64,000 nucleotides of DNA from Ovis canadensis (taxonomy: Eukaryota; Chordata; Mammalia; Artiodactyla; Bovidae), in assembly GCF_042477335.2 (NCBI RefSeq), contig NC_091246.1, positions 14,877,001-14,941,000 on the forward strand, in the 5' to 3' direction. Below, piece after piece: positions 36,401-47,275 of this stretch. The position numbers and the translations under genes were made by a program. How positions within the stretch are numbered: position 1 is the stretch's first letter; the number at the start of each line of letters is the position of its first letter. A model generated the notes under the pieces. It made no database searches and was not told where the DNA came from. It saw nothing but the letters and a program-made list of their open reading frames with translations.

Positions 36401-36556
36401 ATTCAAAGTGAGAAATAGATTCAAAGGATTAGATCTGATAGACAGAGTACCTGATGAACTATGGATGGAGATATGTGACATTGTACAGGAAACAGGGATC
36501 AAGACCATCCCTAAGGAAAAGCAAACTGGCTGTCTAAGGAGGCCTGACAAATAGCT

Positions 36557-36802
36557 GTGAAGAAAAGAGAAGTGAAAAGCAAAGGAGAAAAGGAAAGATA
36601 TAAGCATCTGAATGCAGAGTTCCAAAGAGTAGCAAGGAGAGATAAGAAAGCCTTCCTCAGTGATCAGTGCAAAGAAATAGAGGAAGACAATAGAATGAGA
36701 GAGACTAGAGATCTCTTCAAGAAAATTAGAGATACCAAGGGAACATTTCATGCAAAGATGGGCTCGATAAAGGGCAGAAATGGTAGGGACCTAACAGAAT
36801 AA
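36557..36802 (+). pseudogene. BovB linker remnant (81 codons)
   Basis: Continuation of the same BovB between endonuclease and reverse transcriptase (KSKGEKERYKHLNAEFQRV, HAKMGSIKG). It is preceded by a TGA created by a T-to-G change in 'gaggccttacaa' (about 36546) and ends in TAA after a small deletion near 36,795 that also shifts the frame. Confidence 0.85.
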
Positions 36803-36882
36803 AAGATATTAAGAAGAGGTGGCAAGAATACACAGAAGAACTACGCAGAAAAGATCTTCACAACCCAGATAATCACAGTGGT

Positions 36883-37794
36883 ATGAGCACTCACCCAGAG
36901 CCAGACATCCTGGAATGCAAAGTCAAGTGGGCCTTAGGAAGAATTGCCATGAACAAAGCTAGCAGAGGTGATGGAATTCCAGTTGAGCTGTTTCAAATCC
37001 TAAAAGATGATGCTACGAAAGGGCTGCACTCAATATGCCAGCAAATCTGGAAAACTCAGCAGTGGCCACAGGACTGGAAAAGGTCAGTTTTCATTCCAAT
37101 CCCAAAGAAAGGCAAAGCCAAAGAATGCTCAAACTGCCACAGAATTGCACTCATCTCACATGCTAGTAAAGTAATGCTCAAAATTCTCCAAGGCAGGCTT
37201 CAATAATACTTGAACCGTGAACTTCCTGATGTTCAAGCTGGATTTAGAGAAGCCAGAGGAACCAGAGATCAAATTGCCAATATCCGCTGGATCATGGAAA
37301 AAGCAAGAGAGTTCCAGAAAAACATCTATTTTTGCTTTATTGACTCTGCCAAAGCGTTTGACTGTGTGGATCACCGCAAACTGTGGAAAATTCTTCAAGA
37401 GATGGAAATACGAGACCAACTGACCTGCCTCTTGAGAAATCTGTATGCAGATCAGGAAGCAACAGTTAGAACTGGACATAGAACAACAGACTGGTTCCAA
37501 ATAGGAAAAGGAGTATGTCAAGGCTGTATATTCTCACCCTGCTTATTTAATTTATATGCAGAGTACACCGTGAGAAACACTGGGCTGGATGAAGCACAAG
37601 CTGGAATCAAGATTGCTGGGAGAAATATCAATAACCTCAGATATGCAGATGACACCAGCCTTATGGCAGAAAATGAAGAAGAACTTAAGAACCTCTTGAT
37701 AAAAGTGAAAGAGGAGAGTGAAAAAGTTGGCTTACAACTCAACATTCAGAAAACTAAGATCATGGCATCAGTCCCATCACTTCATGGCAAATAG
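36883..37794 (+). pseudogene. BovB reverse transcriptase remnant, one internal stop
   Basis: One frame broken by a TAA at 37204-37206 where relatives have CAA (Gln). Before the stop lie KASRGDGIPVELFQIL and the W-P-Q-D-W region; after it lie motif A (DSAKAFD), the G-V-C-Q-G-C motif (Arg changed to Cys) and an intact Y-A-D-D at 37642-37653. It ends at TAG 37792 after a 2-base loss in 'gcatctggtccc'. Not functional. Confidence 0.87.
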
Positions 37795-38439
37795 ATGGGG
37801 AAACAATGGAAATGGTGAGAGACTTTATTTTGGGGGGCTCCAAAATCAGTGCAGATGGTGACCAGCTATGAAATTAAAAGATGCCTACTCTTCAGAAGAA
37901 AAGTTATGACCAACCTAGATAGCACATTAAAAAGCAGAGATTATTACTTTGCCAACAAAGGTCTGTCTAGTCAAAGCTATGATTTTTCCAGTAGTCATGT
38001 ATGGATGTGAGAGTTGGACTATAAAGAAAGCTGAGTGCCGAAGAATTGATGCTTTTGAACTGTGGTGTTGGAGAAGACTCTCGAGAGTCCCTTGGACTGC
38101 AAGGAGATCCAACCAGTCCTTTGTAAAGGAAATAATTCCTAAATGTTCATTGGAAGGACTGATGTTGAAGCTGAAACTCCAATACTTTGGCCACCTGATG
38201 TGAAGAACTGACTCATTTGAAAAGACCCTGATGCTGGGAAAGATTGAAGGCAGGAGAAGGGGACTACAGAGGATGAGATGGTTGGACAGCATCACCGACT
38301 CAATGGACATGAGTTTAAGTAAACTCCGGGAGTTGGTGATGGACAGGGAGGCCTGGCGTGCTGCAGTCCATGGGGTCGCAAAGAGTCAGGCACAACTGAG
38401 TGACTGAATTGAACTGAACTGAATCGCAATGCAAACCCT

Positions 38440-38785
38440 CTCTTTTCCCCATATCTTTTTTTTTCTTCCCTGATATTTTACATTATGATGAGTCCAGGGT
38501 AATTGTCTTATAGAATGTTATAGAATGTTCTGCATTCTGAGCTTGTCTGATTATTTTCACTTGGTGTCATTTAACTCATTCTTCAGTTCCTTTATTTTCT
38601 GTTAATTGGAAACTATGCGTAAAGGGTTAGATTGAGATAAAACGTCTTGGCAGGAACACATCATAGATGATGTTGTCCGTTTCATATTGCGTCACATCAA
38701 GGGGCATAAAATATCAGCTTGTCCCTCTTTTAGTGATGCTAATTTGGATTCATTGGTTAGGTTGTTCACTGCCAGATCATAACAA
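38440..38785 (-). mobile_element. Old L1 3' UTR segment, copy 1 (right part), antisense
   Basis: Picks up where 34,930-35,354 stopped: 'gagcttgtctgattattttc', 'gcgtcacatcaaggggcata', 'agcttgtccctcttttagtg'. The BovB at 35,355 therefore inserted into this L1. Confidence 0.6.
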
Positions 38786-38878
38786 CACTAAAATTGAAAA
38801 TATAGTACAAAGAATTTCTATATACCTTTCACTTATATTCCTCAAATGTTTCGATTTAAAAAATATTTTTGACTTTAT

Positions 38879-38909
38879 TCTCTCTCTCCTCTGTCTCTCT
38901 CTCTGTCCG
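38879..38909. repeat. CT-rich microsatellite
   Basis: TCTCTCTC interrupted by CTG and CCT units. Confidence 0.85.
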
Positions 38910-38985
38910 TTTATATATGTATTTTTTTCTTTTTCTGAAATATCTAAGATAAATTATGATAGACACAGGCCACTTCATCATTATA

Positions 38986-39651
38986 TCAGTTCAGTTGCTC
39001 AGTCATGTCCAACTCTTTGAGACCCCATGGACTGCAGAATGCCAGGCCTCCCTGTCCATTACCAACTCCTGGAGTTTATTCAAACTCATGTCCATTGAGT
39101 CTGTGACACCCTCCAACTATCTCAATCTCTGTCATCCCCGTCTCCTCCTGCCTTTAATTTTTCCCAGCATCAGGGTCTTTTCCAATAAGTCAGTTTTTCA
39201 CATCAGGTGGCCAAAGTATTGGAGTTTCCACTTCAGCATCAGTCCTTCCAATGAACATTCAGGACTGATTTCCTTTACCATGAACTGGTTGGATCTCCTT
39301 GCAGTCCAATGAACTCTCAAGAGTCTTCTCCAACACCACAGTTCAAAAGCATCAGTTCTTCGGCACTCAGCTTTCCTGTACTCCAACTCTCACATCCATA
39401 CATGACTACTGGAAAAACTATACCTTTGACTAGACAGAGCTTTGTTGGCAAAGTAATGTGTCTGTTTTTTAATATGCTGTCTAGGTTGGTCATAACTTTT
39501 CTTCCAAGGAGCAAGCGTCTTTTAATTTCATGGCTACAGTCACCATTTGCAGTGATTTGGAGCCCCCCAAAATAAAGTTTGTCACTGTTTCCATTGTTGC
39601 CCCATCTATTTGCTGTGAAGTGATGGGACCAGATGCCATGATGTTAGTTTC
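38986..39651 (-). mobile_element. BovB LINE 3' copy
   Basis: Tail complement 'atcagttcagttgctcagtc' at the left, C-terminal coding region in the middle (39198-39514 minus: KVMTNLDSILKNRHITLPTK), truncated at 'gatgccatgatgttag'. A deletion breaks 'MYGCESW'. It sits within old L1 copy 2. Confidence 0.94.
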
Positions 39652-40244
39652 TGATCTACATACTTCAGTGTTTATTTGCTAAATGCAAGGGCATTCTTCC
39701 ACATAACAGTGTGCAAGAGCATTTTCCTATATAACCATACCGTAATGGTCACAATTAGAAAATTAACATTACTACAGTATTTTTATCTGGCCTCCAGGCC
39801 TTACAGTTTCACCAGTTGTCCTCTTCATATCATCAGAGCAAAAGAATGTATTTTTTTGGCCTAGGATCCAGTTTTGAATCACACGTTGCATTTAGTTTTC
39901 ATATCTCTGTAGTCTTTTTAAATCTGAAAGAGTTCTACAGTATTTCTATTTTTGGCATGGCCTTGACATTTGTGAAGAGTAGTAGTCAATTTTTTGTAGA
40001 ATACCCTTCAATTTGGGTTTCCCTAGTGTTTCCCATTTCAGCTGCGCCTTTAGATTCACAGTCAGGTTGATGGAAACAAATAGCCCCAGGTCATTTACCT
40101 TAAAACCTAAGTGAAAAAACAAACAGTCGGCCAACCAGAGGTGTAGAATTGGTATAGAATTTAAAGGCTCAAGAGACAGTTTTCTATGACAGTTAACCTG
40201 GGATATCCTCTAATGCACATTAATGAAGTCTCCTTTATGTACAG

Positions 40245-40376
40245 TTGGGAAGGTCCCCTGGAGGAGGAAATGGCAACCCACTCCAGTATTTTTGCCTAGA
40301 GAATCCCATGGACAGAGGAGCCTGGCGGGCTACAGTCCATGGGGTTGCAAAAAGTCGGACATGACTGAGCGACTAA
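40245..40376 (+). mobile_element. Bov-tA SINE, 5' truncated
   Basis: 'gggaaggtcccctggaggag' marks the head/body junction of Bov-tA; the tRNA head is mostly missing. Ends 'catgactgagcgactaat'. Confidence 0.9.
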
Positions 40377-40929
40377 TATAATATATTTAGTGTTTCCACA
40401 TTTTTCGATTCGGACTATTATTTTTTAACAGGAGTATCATAGAACATGTTCTTATGTATTTTATCAGGATGTATACAGTACCTACGAATTTTTCTCGTCA
40501 CTGGAGATGTTACCTTTGATCTCTTGGTTAAGGTGATCGATCCAACGTAAAAATCCTGTGGCCAGAGTAATGGTAATACGCAGATAGGCTAAGACTTAGG
40601 TTGCATTCTCTTTCCTAAAAATAGGTGTTAATTCTTTTTAACTAAGAAGTATCATGTGGGAAAATATTTGAGACTATATAAATGTTCTGTTCTCTTCAGA
40701 TTGTCACCTACTAGTTTTTAGCATATGTTGGTAAGTTTTGCATGAACAGTTATTACTGTGGTGGCTTCTAAGTGATGATTTCCTAGTTTTCTTTTTCCTT
40801 CTAAAGTTTTATCTCATAATATATATAAAAAACTTTTTTGTTTTATTGTAATATAAAAATATCTAAAAGGTTATTTGTATAAGAAGTAAACTGCTGGAAT
40901 AATGTCCCAGTTTTTGCTTCATTGGCTTA

Positions 40930-41040
40930 TTTTAATACATTGTCCCTGTATAGTAAGCTCAGTAGGGTCAGGGATTTTGTTGTATTCATTGATGCATTTC
41001 CAAGGAGTTAGAACATGTAGTAGTTGGTAATAAATGTTTT
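40930..41040 (+). mobile_element. L2 3'-end fragment
   Basis: 'agtaagctcagtagggtcag', 'ggattttgttgtattcattg', and terminal 'tggtaataaatgttt' match the L2 3' end order. Confidence 0.6.
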
Positions 41041-41125
41041 CAAATTTATTTTGTAGATAGAGAAATGGAGGCTTAAAGAGCTAAAATAACTCAAATATGG
41101 CAGTCAGGATTCCAACCAAGTTGGC
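41041..41125 (-). mobile_element. MIR SINE fragment, reverse orientation
   Basis: 'tagatagagaaatggaggct' to 'gtcaggattccaacc', the complemented right half of MIR. Confidence 0.6.
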
Positions 41126-41933
41126 ACACTTTCATTTACCTCATTACTGCAACAAATGGTTAATGTTTATTTTCTACAAGTTTCTTGAGTTTGAAGAAGG
41201 CATTACATTGTGTTTTGTTTTAAATGACATTCTGATGCTTACAGACCGCACCAGGAATTTTCTCATTAAAAATTAATGAGACAGAATCAGTAGAACTGTA
41301 TGACAAAGTTTATTCAGTCACGTTTTTAAGCCTGATACAAGGCATAAAAAATGAAAAAGCAAGACTGTCCTACATAATCCAATGGTGGATTATCCTCATT
41401 GTAGTTCATGATGCTGGCAGAAGCTGCTGAGACAGGAGGTTTCTGTGTGACAAGAGGTTTTGGCACCTAAAATGGACATTTCAGAGCATGTGATGTGCTT
41501 CCTGAGCACTGGACGTGACTTAATGTAGGAACAAACTCATGAGGACAGCACATTCCTGATCTCTTTCTCAGTATAATTGATGCATTGCTGTGATCTGAGG
41601 TGAAAGAAATAAGATCCAAGGAAACTGAGGGACTCCTTAGAGTATGTTACAGCGTTTATCAACGATGCGCTCAGCATAAATGATGTAACCTTAGAAGGAA
41701 GTCTTTGTTTATAGTCACTTAAATCTGTACTGATAAGGGCACAACTCGCCAGTTCGTATTCTCTATGTACCAAGTTCTTATATAAGAGACACAGTTAGTA
41801 GTTGGCTGATGGATGGATCTTAGGTAGATGAGATGTACTATCTGCCCTCTGGGACATCTTAGTTCTCTACCTCCATTTGGACTTAACAGGATTAAAAATT
41901 AAAATTGGGACACAAGAAAAATCTGTGTGTTCA
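41126..41933. other. Unassigned non-coding stretch
   Basis: No gene or repeat recognised. The 78-codon minus frame at 41537-41773 has no recognisable relative. Confidence 0.45.
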
Positions 41934-41941
41934 GAATCTTT

Positions 41942-42172
41942 TCAGTTCAGTTCAGTCGCTCAGTCATGTCTGACTCTTTGTGACCCCATGAATCACAGCA
42001 CGCCAGCCCTCCCTGTCCATCACTAACTCCCGGAGTTCACTCAGACTCACGTCCATCGAGTCGGTGATGCCATCCAGCCACCTCATCCTCGGCCGTCCCC
42101 TTCTCCTCCTGCCACCAGTCCCTCCCAGCATCAGAGTCTTTTCCAATGAGTCAACTCTTCGCATGAGGTGGC
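41942..42172 (-). mobile_element. BovB LINE 3' fragment with short TSD
   Basis: About 230 bp, close to the BovB consensus, with several CpG still intact ('cggagttcac', 'tcgagtcggtg', 'cggccgtccc'), which suggests a young copy. Direct repeats 'gaatcttt' at 41934-41941 and 42183-42190. Confidence 0.94.
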
Positions 42173-42315
42173 GTAAGTTCTGGAATCTTTAGGCTATAGT
42201 AAAAACTTCTAGGAGTGGTAAGGATCAAAAGTTGGTTAAATTTATACACTTTTCATACTTCTAGCCATAGAGCAATAATCGGCCAAATTATGATCTATCT
42301 TTATTGTTGTTAAAA

Positions 42316-42641
42316 AATATGAAATCATTTACAAATGGACTTACATACAAAAGAGGAAGAGACTCACAAACTTAGAAAACAAACTTATGGTTTCCAGAAG
42401 GGAAGGATTGAGGCAAGAGATAGTTAGGGAGTTTGGGATGGACATGTACACACTGCTATGTTTAAAATGGACAACCAACAGGCCCCACTGTATAGCACAT
42501 GGCACCCTGGAATGGGAGGGGAATTTGGGGGAGAATGAATATGTGTGTGTATGGCTGAATCCTTCACCATTCACCGGAAACTGTCCCAACATTGTTGATT
42601 GGCTATATCCCAATACAAAATAGAAAGTTAAAAAAAAGAAT
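42316..42641 (+). mobile_element. Ruminant L1 3' end
   Basis: 'caaacttatggtttccagaa', 'ttaaaatggacaaccaacag', 'ccactgtatagcaca' and an A-rich end: L1 3' UTR, 5' truncated. Confidence 0.85.
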
Positions 42642-43212
42642 CAAGTCATAGAATGATTTATTGTGGATAAATTAAATTTCCAAATCACTGAAGTTTATCC
42701 CTCTAAATGATGCACATTTCTGATTTTAAATATTCTGAATGGAAATTTTTTTTCTCAACTATACTATATTGCATAGTTTAGGGGATACACAGAATAATTT
42801 AGGCTGGTAATATTAGGATAGTTTATTAACTGTTCTAAAACATAGGCAGACCTACCTCTTGCTCTTCAAACCTTGTTAATTAAGATATGTACTGTGGATT
42901 GTATATATCTTATATATAATGCCTAAAGGCAACACTGTTCAGACCAAGGCTTCTGCTGTGGTTCAGTTTTGGTAACAGGGCATCTGCAATCTTTGGCCTC
43001 CTTACTGAGCCTGAACTTCAGGGTTCAGTTTTTTGTAACAACCATAATACCTCACAGAGGAATTTTACTGAAATATGGGAAGAGGAAGAAATCTTTTATG
43101 TTAATATTATTGTTCCTGCATGGATCAAGGACAACAAAACTGTCTCCACTAAATTAGGTAAATATAATGAATACCATTGAGGGCTGAAGCAGAAGGAATC
43201 ACTAGCAATCAT
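42642..43212. other. Unassigned AT-rich stretch
   Basis: Nothing recognised. Confidence 0.45.
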
Positions 43213-43375
43213 TTAGGCTTCCACTCCCATTCTCCAGATGAGGAGACTGAGGACCACAGAGGAGACATAAGTGGCCCAATTCCACAGATTTAATTAGAGG
43301 TAGATCTGAGATTGACTTTTCTGACCTCTAGCCATTGTTTTTCTCCTTATTCTACACTGCCTCTCTTATCAGATA
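43213..43375 (-). mobile_element. MIR SINE, reverse orientation
   Basis: 'tccagatgaggagactgagg', 'agtggcccaattccacagat', 'gacctctagccattgttttt', 'ctacactgcctct' in complemented MIR order. Confidence 0.8.
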
Positions 43376-43403
43376 TGTCTCATGTGGAAAAACTATAGTT
43401 CAT

Positions 43404-43486
43404 TCATGAAAGTGAAAGTTGCTCAGTCATGTCCGACTCTTTGTGACACCATGGACTATAGAGTCCATGGAATTTTCCAGGCCTTT
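43404..43486 (-). mobile_element. Bov SINE fragment
   Basis: 'gttgctcagtcatgtccgac' and 'tccatggaattttccaggc'; about 20 bp are missing between the two boxes. Confidence 0.85.
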
Positions 43487-44045
43487 GTTGGGGGAAGGGG
43501 AGCAGTTAGTAAATATTGACTGATGGTTATGTTGAATCCCAGGACAAGAAAAGATTGGTTTAGAAAGACTCTCCTCAGCTTTCTCTCAAGTTTAAAGCTT
43601 TGAGGAAGAAGACTCTAATTACTAGAGGAACAGAACTGGGTTAAGGCATGATATTTCAAAAAGAGGTGCAGGTTACAATCTGAGTCAGATTAAGCATGAG
43701 CAATCACCCATGTTAAAAGGAGGGTGGGAAGTGGGCAGCTGACTCTCCTTGGTCTGCTGTGATGATTTTAAGGTACTTGGTGTCTATAGAAGGATTGAGT
43801 TGGCATGCCAGTCCATCTGCCTACCTACATGCTTACCTTGTATTATTGAAATTGAAAGCCAAGTCACTTATGTGGTTGCATAGCTTATTATTGGTTTATT
43901 TCTTATTTTAACAATTTTCTGATTAAGAAGATTTCTCATAATTAAGGACTCGGGACAAAAGAAGGAAGGGATTAGGTAAAGGAACATGTCTAGAGAATAC
44001 TGCCTGTCCACCAGACAGCTGGCAGAGCTGTCTGAGCTACTGAAA
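43487..44045. other. Unassigned non-coding stretch
   Basis: Nothing recognised. Confidence 0.45.
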
Positions 44046-44166
44046 GTTGGCAGAGCTACTTGAAAGTTCAACCTCTTCTTCCTTCCTTCCTTTGCTCCTT
44101 TGTTCCCTCTTTCCCTGACTCTCTTCTTTCCTTCCTTTCCCCACTTCCTTTTACCTCCTCTCCCAC
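44046..44166. repeat. CTTC-rich pyrimidine tract
   Basis: Imperfect CTTC/CCTTT units. The basic frame on the minus strand (43868-44176) is mostly its GA-rich complement. Confidence 0.88.
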
Positions 44167-45110
44167 AGACAACCATTCAGGCATATTTTTTTGTGTATTT
44201 TTTTATTTGTATGCTGTAAAATATATTCAACTGTGTTTTTGTATGGATGCTTTTTTAAATTTACCTAAATACCGTGGTATTATTTAGCTCATTCTTTGTA
44301 AATCAGTAATGTGTATTTTAAGATGCATGTATGTTGCCATGTCTACAATCAGTAAGGGATTGGTTGGTTACTTTTAACTGCTTGAGTCTTTTTATCCACA
44401 GTATACTCCTCAAAGGCCAAACTTGTCTTACTAATGTTAGAATCAGTGCCAAATTTAGAGACTGGCCCTTGAAAAGTGCTTGGTCAGTTTGTGTTGAGGA
44501 TTGAAAATATGATATGAATATGAGTGTTTAATTAAAATGTTGGTGAACTGAAAGGAATGAAATGTTAATGAAAGAAGCAGCCAAATATTATGGATATTAA
44601 AGATTCGCTTAGGAAGAATTTCTATGTTGTCAGAATATTTGATGATCGTTAGTTAGCTTTTCTAACTTCAACTTAATACCAATGAGTTCTGGTCATAAGT
44701 ATGATTACCTTGGGACTTCTGAGTACAGTTGAGAAGGTTTTAACATAGTTTTATTTAAAAGTACAGCTCTAGGAAACAAAAGTGACACACCCAGCACATA
44801 GACTCCAACTTAACTCACATCTGGGGTATGATTAACCTTTAATGGAAATCAGTTAATAGTGTTGTTCAAGTCCTATCAGTTCTTGTGAAATTCAAATCGC
44901 TGCCTTGAATAAAATTCAGTGCAGAAAATTCCACCTTCATTTCTCTCAAGTCGAACACTTAGATGTCTACATAAGAAAAAGACATTGACTCTGACAGTAA
45001 CAGCACAACTATTACGGACCTAAATAAAAAAAATTTTTTTTTTGAGCCTAAAATTATAAACAGTGTTAGTGAATTCCTGTCTTAATCTTTGATTTTCCAC
45101 TGCTATTTAT
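44167..45110. other. Unassigned non-coding stretch
   Basis: No gene or named repeat seen. Confidence 0.4.
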
Positions 45111-45238
45111 TGACGGAGCTCCAGACATGCAATTGACTAGGGAAACATGTGGGTGTGTCACTATGTATCAGCATAGCCACAGGAGCTATGTGCATGGACG
45201 AAAACTCTTAATGCAGTTACATGATTGATGGGACTTCT
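45111..45238 (+). repeat. Unnamed repeat, copy A
   Basis: About 128 bp, similar by eye at roughly 75-80 % to 46657-46786 in the same orientation. Shared blocks include 'gcatagcca' and 'gatgggactt'. I do not recognise the family. Strand is arbitrary. Confidence 0.7.
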
Positions 45239-45871
45239 TAGAACCAGGACCCTGGAAGCCAGTCATCCTCCTGCTGTTCCTTGCCTATGCCTCAGAAAGA
45301 GAGGAAATGCTCAACGGATACCTTGCTTGCCCCTGGGATTCAGGGGACTGGCTGGGGGCTATTGAGGCGGATATACAGATGTTTGTATGAAGGGACACTA
45401 GGGTGAGTTCATCCTTGGGTTTCTGCACTTTCAGAAAGAAGCTTTTTTTACAAGAAGATTATTATCAGTTCCTTCTGAACCTTACAATATTGTGCAGTCA
45501 TTAAAATCGTGGACTTTAGGGCCAGGCAGCCGTGGTGTGTAGAGCAGCTCTTGCCATTTACCAGCTGAAGGACTTTGCCAGGTGATAACTTCCAGGAGTC
45601 TTCACTCTGTCATTTTTCTGGTTACCACCTAAATGACAAGGCTAAACAGGTTTCTTCATAGCAGAAATTCTGAGGGTTTTTTAAGATGGTAACGTGAACT
45701 GTGAATCTTTGAGAGGCTGCTAGGGTAATATAGGACTTCACAAAGTATTTCATCACGGAGTACTTTTTTTCTCAGGGCATCTTACAGAGCTAAATTTCTG
45801 AGCCACACGTTTGGGAATCGTCACCATGTGAGGATGTTCTACATACTTATCTAATAAGTCATGACTGAATA
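45239..45871. other. Unassigned; possible MIR trace
   Basis: At about 45,500-45,600 'gtggactttagggccaggca' and 'cttgccatttaccagctgaa' suggest a decayed MIR; otherwise nothing. Confidence 0.35.
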
Positions 45872-46325
45872 AGGTCCGTCTAGCCAAAGCTATGGTTTTT
45901 CTAATAGTCATGTATGGATATGAGAGTTGGACCATGAGGAAAGCTGAGCACTGAAGAATTGATGCTTTGAACTGTGGTGTTCGAAAAGACTCTTGAGACT
46001 CCTTTGGACTGCAAGGAGATCCAGCCAGTCCATTCTAAAGATCAGTCCTGAATATTCATTGGAAAGAGTGATGCTGAAGCTGAAATTCCAATACTTTGGC
46101 CATCTGATATGAAGAACTGACTCATTGGAAAAGACCCTGATGCTGAGAAAGATTGAAGGTGGGGGAGAAGGGAACGACAGAGGATGAGATGGTTGGATGG
46201 CATCACCGACTCAATGGATATGAGTTTGAGTAAACTTCAGGAGTTGGTGATGGACAGGGAGGCCTGGGGTGCTGCAGTCCATGGGGTCACAAAGAGTTGG
46301 ACATGACTGAGTGACTGAACTGAAT
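45872..46325 (+). mobile_element. BovB LINE 3' fragment
   Basis: From 'aaggtccgtctagccaaagc' to 'gtgactgaactgaa'. 'ctgaataa' occurs at both ends (45864-45872 region and 46318-46326), a possible TSD that is hard to separate from the CTGAA tail. It carries the same CGA-to-TGA change as the copy ending at 34260. Confidence 0.93.
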
Positions 46326-46339
46326 AATAATTATTATTT

Positions 46340-46490
46340 GATAAACTGGCGCTATTGTGAGTGCTTTATATGTTTTATATTTATTTTTATAATCAACTTT
46401 TAAGAAAGGTATTTTTATTATTCCTATTTTGCAATTGAGGACACTGAGGCACAGAGAGTTGATTAGCCCAAGGTCTTATAGCTCTCCTCA
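46340..46490 (-). mobile_element. MIR SINE, reverse orientation
   Basis: 'attattcctattttgcaatt', 'gaggacactgaggcacagag', 'agttgattagcccaaggtct' is a clear complemented MIR core. Confidence 0.8.
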
Positions 46491-46656
46491 ACCCTCTGAT
46501 TTGTTGTTTAACCTAAATCTCAAGTTTTTAGTTTTAGTGACTACATTTTTCATTTATCCAGGTTCTATTTGGTCCCTTTGCAGATCCATCTGTCTTTTTA
46601 ACAGTGTCCTATTCTTTTATTATAATTTCCATTCCTTCTTTTTTCTCTTTAATAAT

Positions 46657-46786
46657 TGAAGGAGCCCCAAACATGCATTTGGCTGGGGAACCATGTGGAG
46701 GTGTCACTTTGTATTAGCATAGCCATAAGAGCTATGTAGTATGGAAGAAAAGTCAAAATACATTTATTTGATAGATGGGACTTTTG
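46657..46786 (+). repeat. Unnamed repeat, copy B
   Basis: Partner of 45111-45238. It starts at 'tgaaggagccccaaacatgc' against 'tgacggagctccagacatgc', and ends with 'atagatgggactttt' against 'attgatgggacttct'. Flanks outside these limits do not match. Confidence 0.7.
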
Positions 46787-46967
46787 TATTTATTTTGTAT
46801 TGTCTGAGTTTGTTTTATAATTTCTGGTTGTGAAGTTACATTTTATATGTCTACTGACTATCCATCATTGTAGCTCATTTCCTTGTATAATTTTTAAATT
46901 TTTATGAGTGAATTTATCTCCAGGACATATGGTTAATTGTGGCTTGCTATTGTTTATTTCTGGCACT

Positions 46968-47275
46968 ACAGGGTTGCTTAATTTAGCAAATAAAAATACA
47001 GAATATTCAGTTAGATTTGAATTTCAGAACAATGTTAACTAACTTTTTAGTGTAGTGTTAGTCGCTCAGTTGTGTCCGACTCTTCATGATCCCATGGACT
47101 GTAGCCTGTCAGGCTCCTTTGTCCATGGAATTCTCCTTGCAAGACTGGAGTGAGTTGCCATTCCCTTCTCAGGGAAGGGAATTTTTTTAGCATAAGTGTT
47201 CTCATATTGCAAGTTTAAAATTGTTTAACTGAAATTCAAACTGAACTGGGTGAATTGTATTTTATCTGACAACAC
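46968..47275. mobile_element. Ancient hairpin-type DNA element split by a SINE
   Basis: Left arm 46968-47045 ('gcaaataaaaatacagaata', 'ttagatttgaatttcag') and right arm about 47186-47275 are inverted repeats: the complement of the right arm reads 'ataaaatacaattcac' and 'cagtttgaatttcagttaaa'. Together with the central 'ttttttag' this fits a non-autonomous palindromic DNA transposon known across mammals; I do not recall the family name. A Bov-tA is inserted at its centre. Confidence 0.55.
47051..47180 (-). mobile_element. Bov-tA SINE fragment
   Basis: 'agtcgctcagttgtgtccga' to 'gagttgccattcccttctca'; the tRNA head is missing. 'ttttag' on both sides may be the TSD. Confidence 0.88.

Larger units (their letters stand above)
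35355..38420 (+). mobile_element. Near full-length BovB LINE, about 3.07 kb
   Basis: The most complete BovB here. It begins near 'attcttgccctgagaaccct' in the BovB 5' region, runs through an apurinic-like endonuclease region (from about 35,590), the linker, the reverse transcriptase (about 36,880-37,790) and the C-terminus to a CTGAA tail at 38,395-38,420. It seems to lack only about the first 100-150 bp of the roughly 3.2-kb consensus. It lies inside an old antisense L1. Multiple stops and frameshifts make it dead; its frames are listed separately. Confidence 0.93.
38786..40810 (-). mobile_element. Old L1 3' UTR segment, copy 2, antisense, with BovB and SINE insertions
   Basis: Repeats the same L1 order from its beginning: 'tacaaagaatttctatatac' (about 38,807), 'ttgctaaatgcaagggcatt' (39,677), 'cctaggatccagttttgaat' (39,860), 'cttcaatttgggtttcccta' (40,007), 'cactggagatgttacctttg' (40,500), 'gaacagttattactgtggtg' (40,745). 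Interrupted by BovB 38,986-39,651 and Bov-tA 40,245-40,376. Confidence 0.6.
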
